Positions 1-6,937 of a stretch of DNA of 10,159 nucleotides are shown one piece after another (positions within the stretch are counted from its first letter, which is position 1; each line of letters opens with the position of its first letter). The position numbers were made by a program, and so were the translations under genes. Source of the stretch: an uncultured Lachnospiraceae bacterium (GTDB lineage Bacteria > Bacillota > Clostridia > Lachnospirales > Lachnospiraceae); the NCBI GenBank assembly GCA_947594085.1, contig CANQEB010000073.1, positions 1-10,159 on the forward strand. The letters are read 5' to 3'. Under the pieces are notes generated by a model. That model saw only the letters and a list, made by a program, of their open reading frames with translations, was not told where the DNA came from and searched no databases.

Positions 1-1828
1 CGTCAAACACCATGACCGGCGTGTTCTGCACGAGCATCCGCGCGATCGCGGTCCTCTGCTTCTGTCCGCCCGAGAGCGTCACGCCGCGCTCACCCACAAT
101 CGTCTGATAGCCCTTCGAGAAACGCTCGATACTCTCATCGATACAGGCCACGCGCGCCGCGCGGCGAACCTCCGCCATCACGCCTGCCTCGTCTGCCGCA
201 GCCGCCGTATCTGTCACACCTGCCTCATTCAGCGCGGCCATGCCTGTCATATTTGCCCTGCCTGCCGCACTCACTGCTTCCGCCGCTGTGCCGGCCCTTG
301 TGATCGCAATATTCTCCTCAATCGTCCGCGAGAACAGGTACGGTTCCTGCAGCACCATTCCGATATGCGAGCGCAGCCACGGAAGGGGAATGTCCCCCAC
401 CGGCACGCCGCCTATCGTAATCTCGCCCTCCTGCAGCTCATAGAGCCGATTCAGCAGATGCATCATCGTCGATTTGCCGCTGCCCGTCCCGCCGAGGATA
501 CCAAGTGTCGTTCCACCCTTTATCGTCACAGAGACATCCTGCAGAATCTTCTCATCCTCCGTGTAGCCAAAGCTCACGTTCCGGAAGACAATGTCACCGG
601 TCATATCGGGACATGGTTTCTCATGTGCAGCGCTCTGCCGGTCTTTCTGTCCCCCGGCTGTCTGCTCGCCTGACCGGCCGACGCCCTCTCCCGCGGAAGC
701 ACAACTCACGTTCTCTCCCGAAGCGGGATCTCCGTCCATTTTGCCTTCCCCGCGCCGCTCTATGCCAGCCTCCGTGATCTCCTCCGTCCTTGAATTCAGT
801 ATGTACAACAGGCGGTCCATAGATACGCCTGCCTTGCTCATCTCAGAGATCATGCGCCCCAGATGGCGCACCGGCCAAATCAACCTGCGGTTGTAGGAAA
901 TGAACGCAATCAGCATTCCCGCGGTCAGGTTTCCCCGCACGCAGAGCATCGCACCGATCACCACAAGGAGCAAAAGCTGCAGCGCCATCACCAGATCACC
1001 TGCGGCCCAGAAGCCAGAAAGCAATTTACACAAATCCATCCACGCATCCGTGTAAATGTTGTTCTGCCTCCGGAAGCGCTCGCGTTCATAGCTCTCCCGC
1101 CCGAATGCACGCACCACGCGCACACCCGTCAGGTTTTCCTGCGCAATCGACGACAGGACACCCTCATTCTCATCGCACTCCTGAAACAGATGTCCAATCC
1201 TGCGGTAAAAGAAATACGAATAGCCAATAATAATCGGTATCGACAAAAACACAACCCAGGATAACGTCAGGCTCATGGATAACATGACCACAACGCTGAA
1301 CACGATCAAGACTGCAATCCGGATTACCTGGACAAGCTGCTCAGACACAAACTCCCGCACCATATTGACATCTGAGGTGCAGCGCTGAATAATATCGCCC
1401 GTCTGATTCTCCATGTGCCAGGAATACGGCAACCGCTCAATGTGCGCGTAAAGCGTATCGCGCGTCGTCTTCATCATACGCTCTGTGGCAACAGAATTCA
1501 GATAATTGTTCAGATACTGAAAGACCGCCGTGAGCGCGGCCGTCGCCAGGATCGCCAGAGCTGCCAGGTAAAGATGGCTCATGATAAATTCCCGGCCACC
1601 TGCCTCATCCAAATAGCGGCGCACCACACCTGGCAAAGTCTCCGTCTGACTGCTCAGGCAGCCGTCCACCACGATGCGGATCACCTGCGGCGTCACCATG
1701 TCAAGCGCCGCCACTACTGCCGAGGCCAGAATACTCATAGTGAAAAATCTCTTGCTCCCCCGCAGGAAGAGCAAGAGCATCGTAAATTTAGAATATGTGT
1801 TTGTCTGCGGATTTGCAGCCTCTCTCAT
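1..1828 (-). CDS. ABC exporter subunit, fused membrane and ATPase domains (3' end beyond left edge)
   Basis: A type IV (ABCB/MsbA-like) exporter half-transporter, of the kind that pumps drugs, lipids or peptides outward using ATP. 609 codons are visible, reading to the Walker B aspartate (VMVFD) at the left edge; the rest of the ATPase domain lies outside. Residues 1-345 are the membrane domain with about six hydrophobic helices (around 25-50, 82-105, 165-183, 188-208, 275-296, 300-320). The ATPase domain starts near 412, with Walker A GGTGSGKST (446-454), Q-loop Gln494 and signature LSGGQ (585-589). Two segments are unusual: a hydrophilic linker at about 353-408 and an Ala/Gly-rich insertion at about 511-550 between Q-loop and signature. 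The ATG at 1828 is chosen because a perfect AAGGAGG lies 6 nt upstream; an in-frame ATG at 1870 has no such site. Many such subunits work as heterodimers, so a partner may lie just left of the window. It follows the kinase gene by 83 bp with no clear promoter, so co-transcription is likely. Substrate unknown. Confidence 0.95.
   Translation of the reverse strand, partial: MREAANPQTNTYSKFTMLLLFLRGSKRFFTMSILASAVVAALDMVTPQVIRIVVDGCLSSQTETLPGVVRRYLDEAGGREFIMSHLYLAALAILATAALTAVFQYLNNYLNSVATERMMKTTRDTLYAHIERLPYSWHMENQTGDIIQRCTSDVNMVREFVSEQLVQVIRIAVLIVFSVVVMLSMSLTLSWVVFLSIPIIIGYSYFFYRRIGHLFQECDENEGVLSSIAQENLTGVRVVRAFGRESYERERFRRQNNIYTDAWMDLCKLLSGFWAAGDLVMALQLLLLVVIGAMLCVRGNLTAGMLIAFISYNRRLIWPVRHLGRMISEMSKAGVSMDRLLYILNSRTEEITEAGIERRGEGKMDGDPASGENVSCASAGEGVGRSGEQTAGGQKDRQSAAHEKPCPDMTGDIVFRNVSFGYTEDEKILQDVSVTIKGGTTLGILGGTGSGKSTMMHLLNRLYELQEGEITIGGVPVGDIPLPWLRSHIGMVLQEPYLFSRTIEENIAITRAGTAAEAVSAAGRANMTGMAALNEAGVTDTAAAADEAGVMAEVRRAARVACIDESIERFSKGYQTIVGERGVTLSGGQKQRTAIARMLVQNTPVMVFD
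175..298 (-). repeat. Degenerate Ala/Gly-rich repeat inserted in the ABC ATPase domain
   Basis: This stretch encodes about residues 511-552 of the ABC subunit. The motif EAGV occurs twice (NEAGV and DEAGV), with a related TGMAALNEA before them. At DNA level a GGCATG/GGTGTG/GGCGTG core recurs at spacings of 24 and 36 bp, both multiples of three. Typical exporters have only a few residues between the ENIA segment after the Q-loop and the helix leading to the signature, so this looks like an in-frame expansion. The reading frame stays open and the flanking ATPase motifs are intact. The repeat reading is by eye. Confidence 0.5.
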
Positions 1829-1834
1829 AGACTG

Positions 1835-1841
1835 CCTCCTT
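1835..1841 (-). promoter_or_regulatory. Ribosome binding site of the ABC exporter gene
   Basis: Read on the minus strand this is AAGGAGG, complementary to the 16S rRNA 3' end, and it ends 6 nt before the ATG at 1828. It settles the start codon in favour of 1828 over the in-frame ATG at 1870. Confidence 0.85.
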
Positions 1842-1911
1842 TCCAAATATGTGATTACACCATCGCCCATGGCAGCGCAGGCATCTGCCGTCAGACCAGG
1901 GGAATAAGCTC

Positions 1912-4470
1912 CTAATTCTTTTTGCTCAGCAAACGATTCAGCACCTCAAACAGCTTCTTCACATCGATCGGCTTGGCGACATGCGCGTTCATCCCGCTCT
2001 CCAACGCCATCTTCCGATCCTCGTCAAACGCGTTCGCCGTCATCGCGACTACCGGAATGTTTGCCAGTTTTTTATTCCCAAGCGCGCGGATCGCCCGCGT
2101 CGCCTCGTAGCCGTTCATGACCGGCATCTGCACGTCCATGAGCACCAGCGCATAATAGCCCGGCTCCGAATGCTTCACCATCTCGACGGCGACCGTGCCG
2201 TCCTCCGCGGTCTCAACCTCAAAACCGCTCTCCCGCAGAAGCTCCTGCGCGATCTCGCGATTCAGCTCATTGTCCTCGACGAGCAGCAGGCGCTTGCCCT
2301 TAAGCTCCGCCTCAGTGCTCGGCAGGATCTCCTCATTCTGCGCCGCGTGCACATCGCTGATCGCCTCCACCAGCGTATCCCTCAGCTCCGACAGGAAGAT
2401 CGGCTTGTTGCAGAAGGCCGTCACGCCGGCCTCTCGCGCCTCCGCCTCGATCGCGCTCCAGTCGTACGCGGTCAGGACGATGATCGGCACCTTCTCGCCG
2501 ACGATGCTGCGCAGCTGCCTGGCCACCTCGACCCCGTTCAGATCCGGGAGCACCCAGTCTATGATGTACGCGTGGTACTCGTCCCCGATCTCGACCGCCT
2601 GGTTCGCGCGCAGGATCGCCTCCTTGCCGTGCATGGTCCACTCCGCGCGCATTCCGATCTGGATCAGCATCTTCGTGACGCTGTCGCAGGTGCTGAAGCT
2701 GTCGTCCACCACAAGAGCGCGCAGGCCCTCCAGCTCGTGGATCACCTCAATCCTGCCCTCCGTCTGCTGCAGCCGGAAGTCCAGACGGATGATGAACTCG
2801 CTGCCCTTGCCCTGCTCGCTCTGAACCTCAATCGAGCCGCCCATCGCGTCGACGATGCTCTTCGTGATCGCCATGCCGAGCCCGGTCCCCTGAATGCCGC
2901 TGACCGTCGTGTTCTGCTCCCGCTCAAACGGCTCGAAAATGTGCTTCGCGAACTCCGGGCTCATGCCGATCCCCGTATCCTTGACGCGGATCTCATAGAA
3001 GCCGTAGCCCTTCGGGGCGTCCGTCAGCTGCCGCACCGTGAGCGACACGGAGCCGCCGGCCGGCGTAAATTTGATCGCGTTGCTCAGCAGGTTCAGCAGG
3101 ATCTGGTTGACATGCAGCTTGTCGCAGTAAATGTTCTCGTCCACGACGTCCATCGTGTCCATAAAGAAATCCAGCTGCTTGACCTGCATCTGCGTCTGTA
3201 TGATATTGCGCATGTCCCGGAAAATATCGGAAATGCTGCATTCCTTCTCTTCTATGTTCAGCCGCCCGCTCTCGATGCGGCTCATGTCCAGAATGTCGTT
3301 GATCAGGCTGAGCAGATGATTGCTGGAGGACAGGATCTTGCCCAGGTACTCCTTCACCTTCTCCTGATTGCCGACGTTCGTCTGCGCCAGCGTCGTGAAA
3401 CCGATGATCGCGTTCATCGGCGTGCGGATGTCGTGCGACATGTTGGACAGGAACATCGTCTTTGCCCGCTCGGCCGCCTCCGCCTTCTGCAGCTTCTCTT
3501 CCAGCACCGCCTTCTCGACCGCCCTCTCGAGCGTCTCCTTCGCGTTTTTGCGCACCCAGAGATAGTACAGGCAGACCGTAAACACAATAAAGGCGGCAAC
3601 GATCAGAAGCACCTGCCGGATCTCATAGAGGTTCTTGAAAGCGTCTTCTTCCGACACGGAGACCGCGATCACCCAGTTGTTGATGCCTGCCGGAGTATAG
3701 TAGAGATACTGCCACTCGACCGGATCGTTCGCCTGAAAAACCACATAGCCCGTCTTGCCGCTCATGAGCTCCTGCATCTTCTCGTCCCACTTCATGCCGT
3801 TCTTTGTCGGCTGCGCGGGATAATCACTCAGATTGCCGAGCGTCTCGTGCCAGGTGTCCAGGATGAAATCCCCGTTCTCCGCATCGATGATGTAGACGCT
3901 CGCGCTCGCGTTGTAGATGTTGTCGATGTTCATGGTACCTGGCAGGTCGACCAGCCTCGTGACGCCATAGAGCACCGCAACCGTTTTTCCGTCCTTGACG
4001 ATCGGGACATAGTGGCGCAACACCATAGTGCCCTTGTCCATAACGCCCGTGATCCGGTTAGACACATGCTCCCCGCGCGCGGCGATTTCATCAAAAGAGA
4101 TCCAGCCGTTTCCATCCGTATCTGTGCCGTTCGGCTGGATGATCGTGTTGTCCGGCATCAGGATCCTGATCTGCATTGTCTCGATCAGCGGATTGAAGGT
4201 CGCCATCGTCTCCTTGATCGAGTCTTTGTCAAACGCCTCGGAATCCGCCAGAATATCAGCGGCGGCGTTCAAAATCCGGCTGTCACGGCTCAGCTTGGTC
4301 GTCACCTCTTCCACGACCGTATTCACGCCTTCCTCCATTCGCCCGAGGCATCTGTTCTTGATCAGAACATTGACGCGATAATATGCTACCACGAAAAGCA
4401 CCGCCAGCGTGGCGATCATCAGCAGCGTCGCTGTCAGACTTTTCTCTTTTATGAGTTTCCCACTCCTCAT
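1912..4470 (-). CDS. Membrane-bound hybrid sensor histidine kinase with two receiver domains
   Basis: A hybrid two-component sensor that senses an extracellular signal, autophosphorylates and passes phosphate to its own receivers. Transmembrane helix 1 is at about 12-32, an extracytoplasmic Cache-like sensor at about 35-282, and helix 2 at about 286-306. A coiled linker (310-335) leads to the HisKA domain with SHDIRTP and phospho-accepting His346. The ATPase domain has an N-box around Asn464, a G1 box DTGIGM (498-503), an F-box FEPFERE and a G2 box GTGLGM (528-533). Receiver 1 (about 583-705) has VVDD, phospho-acceptor Asp638, Thr667 and Lys689. Receiver 2 (about 726-848) has VEDN, Asp779, Thr811 and Lys833. 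All catalytic residues look intact. There is no HPt domain or DNA-binding output, and no response regulator gene in the window. A perfect EF-hand-like loop sits at 117-128 of the sensor. An in-frame TGA just upstream makes 4470 the first available ATG; its GGGGAG site is rather distant (13 nt). It lies 37 bp after the membrane-protein gene, so an operon is likely. Signal unknown. Confidence 0.93.
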   Translation of the reverse strand: MRSGKLIKEKSLTATLLMIATLAVLFVVAYYRVNVLIKNRCLGRMEEGVNTVVEEVTTKLSRDSRILNAAADILADSEAFDKDSIKETMATFNPLIETMQIRILMPDNTIIQPNGTDTDGNGWISFDEIAARGEHVSNRITGVMDKGTMVLRHYVPIVKDGKTVAVLYGVTRLVDLPGTMNIDNIYNASASVYIIDAENGDFILDTWHETLGNLSDYPAQPTKNGMKWDEKMQELMSGKTGYVVFQANDPVEWQYLYYTPAGINNWVIAVSVSEEDAFKNLYEIRQVLLIVAAFIVFTVCLYYLWVRKNAKETLERAVEKAVLEEKLQKAEAAERAKTMFLSNMSHDIRTPMNAIIGFTTLAQTNVGNQEKVKEYLGKILSSSNHLLSLINDILDMSRIESGRLNIEEKECSISDIFRDMRNIIQTQMQVKQLDFFMDTMDVVDENIYCDKLHVNQILLNLLSNAIKFTPAGGSVSLTVRQLTDAPKGYGFYEIRVKDTGIGMSPEFAKHIFEPFEREQNTTVSGIQGTGLGMAITKSIVDAMGGSIEVQSEQGKGSEFIIRLDFRLQQTEGRIEVIHELEGLRALVVDDSFSTCDSVTKMLIQIGMRAEWTMHGKEAILRANQAVEIGDEYHAYIIDWVLPDLNGVEVARQLRSIVGEKVPIIVLTAYDWSAIEAEAREAGVTAFCNKPIFLSELRDTLVEAISDVHAAQNEEILPSTEAELKGKRLLLVEDNELNREIAQELLRESGFEVETAEDGTVAVEMVKHSEPGYYALVLMDVQMPVMNGYEATRAIRALGNKKLANIPVVAMTANAFDEDRKMALESGMNAHVAKPIDVKKLFEVLNRLLSKKN

Positions 4471-4507
4471 TTGTACTCACACACTCCCCAAATATTAAGT
4501 CTCAATT

Positions 4508-6358
4508 TCAAAGCATTCCGGCATTCTCGTCCAAAGTAAGCTCTGTCTCCGTCTGGCCTTTGGCATCCGATTCTTCCTGGCCTGCTTCATCTGATGAGGT
4601 TTCCTCCTCCGATCCCGCGGCCGCAGCCTGCTGACCCTCCGTCTCGTGGTCCGTCTGCCCATCCGCTTTCTCCTGGGAAGCCGCATCTTTGGCCTGATCT
4701 CCTGCTTCTTCCTGAGAAGCAGAGTCCTCCGCCCGGCCATCATCCAGCGAGAGTACCGTGCACACAGCATCACCCTTTGCATAGGACAGCGCAATCTCGT
4801 CGCCCTCCTCGTAGCGGATGATGTCCAGGAAATCCGTAACCGGCACGTCAAACACCTCGTCACGTCCCTCCAGCATGATGTAGAAATGTGTGTTTCCTTC
4901 CACGACCGCCTGCGCGATACGCCGGATCTTTCCTTTCACCGTCTGCATATCACCATCTGCCGTCGCGCCTTTATTCTTCAGCCCAAGCATCTTCACATAG
5001 GTCTGCTCACACTCCGGCACCGTATCGCCGATCGCCACATTCTGGTAGCGCTGGATGTTCACCATCGCGTATTTCTTCACGAGGCCTGCGTTATCCTTCA
5101 GCGCGATGAAATACGTCGGCTCGCTCGAAATGTTCAGAAGCAGCGGGAAAGTCGCACGATAGCCGAGATTCTGCACCTGTCCCTCGGCGGAACCCATCGC
5201 GGAAAACTCCTCCGCGCCGGCCACTTCGTAATACTTTGTCTCCATCGTGCGCTGGTTCATAAGCACAAAGCCAACGTTCGAACGGTCGCCGCTCACAGAC
5301 GTCACGCCCGTGTACACCCACACGTCGTCGTCCTGCGCGAGATAGTTGTAGCCGTCCGTCGTCACGAGGCAGCCCTTCTGTCCAAGCACGCTGTTGATGA
5401 AACCATTGATCAGCGTGCCGTGGTAATCGTAGAGCTGGATCAGCAGATCCGCCGGATACACGCGGTCCACCCACGTCGGGCAGTCCTCCACGTCCATCGA
5501 CTCACACTCGCCCGTCACCGCGTTGCAAAGTACAACTTTGCCGATCGTCTGCCCACCGAACAGCCCGATCGAGAATTTCTTCACCGGGCAGATCCAGTAG
5601 GGCGTGCCCTCCTCGTCGATCTCAAAGCTGAGCTGATCGAAAATATAGGTCGGATAATGGAAACGCAGATGCCGGTAGATGTTGCGGTTGAAATACTCGG
5701 ACTCCGAATATTTGATCCCCTCAGGGATTTTCACGAGCTCCGTGTTCTGCGTCGCCATATCGATGCTGATGTAGGCCGGGATGCCGTTTTTGCGGTTCGT
5801 GAACCACTTGATCGGGCTCGCGTACACCAGCGGCGTCACGCGCACCGGCCGTCCCTGATAGTTGATCTGCGAGTACAATGTGCTCACCTCAAACTGCGAC
5901 ACCATGTCCACCATGCTGCCCATCTTGCGGTTGCCCAGAATCTCCGCCGAATCCTTGTCGAGCAGCGGGATCTGGTTATACTTTATCTGTTTGATATCCT
6001 CGGCGAAATCGCCGGTCTCCGGCACAAGCAAATCGCGATACTTGCCCGCATTCACAATCGGTGAAGACAAGATTGAACCAGCCAAGTAAACCACCAGCAC
6101 CAGCAGAAACAGGCCGAGAAAGAGCTTCGGTGCACGTCTCGCACGGATCTCACCCCTCAAGTCCCTGAAGTCCCTGATCGTCTGAACCTTTATCTTTCTC
6201 CCGACGCTGAACACGAGCGCAATCAAAAGAAGCGCCAGCAGCACCATCCACAACCCGCTCGAATGAATATTGATCGCCGGGAGCGTTACATAATAGTATG
6301 CGCCAAGCGCCAGCAAGACCACCAGTGCCAGCAGTAATTTTATCTTTCCACGTCTCAT
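4508..6358 (-). CDS. Conserved membrane-anchored protein of unknown function, with acidic repeat tail
   Basis: A 616-residue protein that I cannot assign to a named function. The basic N-terminus MRRGK is followed by three hydrophobic helices at about 6-26, 36-52 and 77-97. A large globular region follows (about 100-460) with many aromatic and beta-prone segments, such as YWICPVKKFSIGLFGG near 254-269. With three helices and a basic N-terminus, this part is probably outside the membrane, though that is inference. Residues about 475-538 resemble a small beta-barrel of OB-fold type. The tail from 541 is highly acidic and rich in Glu, Asp, Gln, Ala and Ser, with an internal repeat ASQEEAGDQ / ASQEKADGQ. 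The start at 6358 is chosen because AGGAGG lies 7 nt upstream; an in-frame ATG at 6418 has no ribosome site and would add 20 residues unlike a membrane-protein start. From memory, similar proteins are widespread in Lachnospiraceae, but I cannot confirm a family name. It is first in the putative operon with the hybrid kinase and the ABC exporter. Confidence 0.85.
   Translation of the reverse strand: MRRGKIKLLLALVVLLALGAYYYVTLPAINIHSSGLWMVLLALLLIALVFSVGRKIKVQTIRDFRDLRGEIRARRAPKLFLGLFLLVLVVYLAGSILSSPIVNAGKYRDLLVPETGDFAEDIKQIKYNQIPLLDKDSAEILGNRKMGSMVDMVSQFEVSTLYSQINYQGRPVRVTPLVYASPIKWFTNRKNGIPAYISIDMATQNTELVKIPEGIKYSESEYFNRNIYRHLRFHYPTYIFDQLSFEIDEEGTPYWICPVKKFSIGLFGGQTIGKVVLCNAVTGECESMDVEDCPTWVDRVYPADLLIQLYDYHGTLINGFINSVLGQKGCLVTTDGYNYLAQDDDVWVYTGVTSVSGDRSNVGFVLMNQRTMETKYYEVAGAEEFSAMGSAEGQVQNLGYRATFPLLLNISSEPTYFIALKDNAGLVKKYAMVNIQRYQNVAIGDTVPECEQTYVKMLGLKNKGATADGDMQTVKGKIRRIAQAVVEGNTHFYIMLEGRDEVFDVPVTDFLDIIRYEEGDEIALSYAKGDAVCTVLSLDDGRAEDSASQEEAGDQAKDAASQEKADGQTDHETEGQQAAAAGSEEETSSDEAGQEESDAKGQTETELTLDENAGML
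4655..4720 (-). repeat. Imperfect 27-bp direct repeat in the acidic C-terminal tail
   Basis: Two 27-bp copies (4694-4720 and 4655-4681) lie 39 bp apart in phase and encode ASQEEAGDQ and ASQEKADGQ at residues 547-555 and 560-568 of the 616-residue protein. They are separated by 12 bp. Most differences between the copies are single bases, which suggests duplication inside a low-complexity tail. The first copy also contains a perfect 8-bp inverted repeat with a 5-nt loop (4702-4722). It lies inside the gene and has no T-run, so it is not called a terminator. Confidence 0.6.
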
Positions 6359-6365
6359 CAGAAAA

Positions 6366-6371
6366 CCTCCT
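6366..6371 (-). promoter_or_regulatory. Ribosome binding site fixing the start of the 616-residue protein
   Basis: Minus-strand AGGAGG ends 7 nt before the ATG at 6358. No comparable site precedes the upstream in-frame ATG at 6418, so the shorter protein is preferred. Confidence 0.85.
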
Positions 6372-6405
6372 GTATCACATTTTTCTCCAAAGATCGATCT
6401 GCTGT

Positions 6406-6425
6406 AAAGCATTCCCAAACGCTTT
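6406..6425 (-). other. Small hairpin in the leader of the three-gene operon
   Basis: In the minus-strand RNA, AAAGCGUU can pair with AAUGCUUU around a UGGG loop, giving 8 bp with one G-U pair. It lies between the predicted transcription start (about 6446) and the ribosome site. It is short and AT-rich and has no T-run after it, so it is neither a clear terminator nor a known riboswitch. It may be chance. Confidence 0.25.
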
Positions 6426-6452
6426 CTGTTTTAAATAAAAGCTTTGTCAGAT

Positions 6453-6481
6453 ATTTTACACTCAATCTCAGATAAAATCAA
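6453..6481 (-). promoter_or_regulatory. Sigma-A-like promoter of the leftward operon
   Basis: On the minus strand a -35 box TTGATT (6476-6481) and a -10 box TAAAAT (6453-6458) are separated by exactly 17 bp. They match the consensus at 4 and 5 of 6 positions. Transcription would start near 6446 and leave a leader of about 88 nt before the ATG at 6358. The surrounding 6420-6480 stretch is AT-rich, as expected for a promoter. It is divergent from the promoter at 6541. Confidence 0.65.
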
Positions 6482-6532
6482 CGGATTCCACAACTTTTCA
6501 CAGACTTGTATGCTTTTCTTGCGCGTCTCCTT

Positions 6533-6569
6533 TATAATTCTTGTCTGAACAGGGCATTTGTGGTAAGAT
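6533..6569 (+). promoter_or_regulatory. Promoter(s) of the small membrane protein and HAD genes
   Basis: A -35-like TTGTCT (6541-6546) and a -10-like TAAGAT (6564-6569) are 17 bp apart. A TGG just before the -10 box gives an extended -10. Each box matches 4 of 6 consensus positions. A perfect TATAAT also occurs at 6533-6538, with only a weak ATGCTT 17 bp upstream, so two overlapping promoters are possible. Transcription from the first would start near 6576, about 29 nt before the ATG at 6605. Gene-free 6372-6604 holds these divergent promoters and nothing else I can support. Confidence 0.5.
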
Positions 6570-6604
6570 ACTTTCGATAAAGGCTTCGAAAGGGGTAATC
6601 TTTC

Positions 6605-6871
6605 ATGAAGAAATTCAAACGCATCTTTGCACTGCTCGGCGTCGTGATCCTGGTCGCTATGTATCTGATCACGCTCGTGTTCGCGCTCGGCTCCAGCCCG
6701 AACGCCAATAACATGCTGATGGCCTCGATCGCATGCACCGTGATCGTGCCCTGCCTGCTCTACGGCATGATCCTGATCGCGCGCGTGCTGGACAACCGCA
6801 ATCTCTCCGACAAGGACAAAGCCGCCGAAGGCGATATGCCTCCCGCCAAGGACAAAAAGAAAAATATCTAA
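6605..6871 (+). CDS. Small two-helix membrane protein of unknown function
   Basis: An 88-residue protein. The basic start MKKFKR is followed by hydrophobic helix 1 (about 7-28), a short polar loop GSSPNANN, hydrophobic helix 2 (about 37-60) and a charged tail rich in Lys and Asp (62-88). By the positive-inside rule both ends should face the cytoplasm. AAAGGGG lies 9 nt before the ATG, and promoter-like boxes stand further upstream. I do not recognise the family. The HAD phosphatase gene follows after 66 bp in the same direction without an obvious promoter or terminator between, so the two may be co-transcribed. The clean two-helix pattern, ribosome site and coding-like base pattern support a real gene. 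Confidence 0.8.
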   Translation: MKKFKRIFALLGVVILVAMYLITLVFALGSSPNANNMLMASIACTVIVPCLLYGMILIARVLDNRNLSDKDKAAEGDMPPAKDKKKNI

Positions 6872-6937
6872 GGCTTGGCATCCTTTCCTTATAGCCTGAA
6901 ATCAGAATGGATGGAAAAGCAGAAGGGACCTTGAGAA

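Noticed and set aside
1871..1890. Hairpin GGCAG...CTGCC between the kinase and ABC genes as a terminator
   Set aside because: The stem is 5 bp with a 9-nt loop and no T-run follows on either strand.
240..1915. Several overlapping plus-strand open frames (about 70-170 codons)
   Set aside because: The minus strand encodes a complete run of ABC exporter motifs through this entire region, so these are antisense shadows.
1842..4498. Shared ATATTTGG segment shortly before both the kinase and ABC starts as a repeat element
   Set aside because: Only about 8 bp are shared next to ribosome sites; too short to separate from chance.
1981..4539. An 852-codon open frame on the plus strand, opposite the hybrid kinase
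   Set aside because: Its product is an Arg/His/Leu/Asp-rich string without domains, and it mirrors a well-supported kinase gene. G/C-biased third codon positions remove stops from the antisense frame; the equal length is coincidence.
4702..4722. Perfect 8-bp hairpin inside the acidic tail as an intragenic terminator
   Set aside because: No T-run follows and the palindrome is explained by repeated Ser-Gln-Glu-Ala codons.
4646..6064. A 472-codon open frame on the plus strand, opposite the 616-residue protein
   Set aside because: Same cause: no ribosome site, composition rich in His and Arg, no recognisable motif, and the minus strand has a coherent membrane protein.
6359..6418. Start of the 616-residue protein at the upstream ATG (6418)
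   Set aside because: No ribosome site precedes it, while AGGAGG sits 7 nt before the ATG at 6358, which begins a typical basic-plus-hydrophobic membrane start.
6415..6430. Catabolite-repression (cre) site resembling AAAGCG in the operon leader
   Set aside because: Only one half fits the consensus (about 10 of 14 positions); the second half lacks the required C and A.
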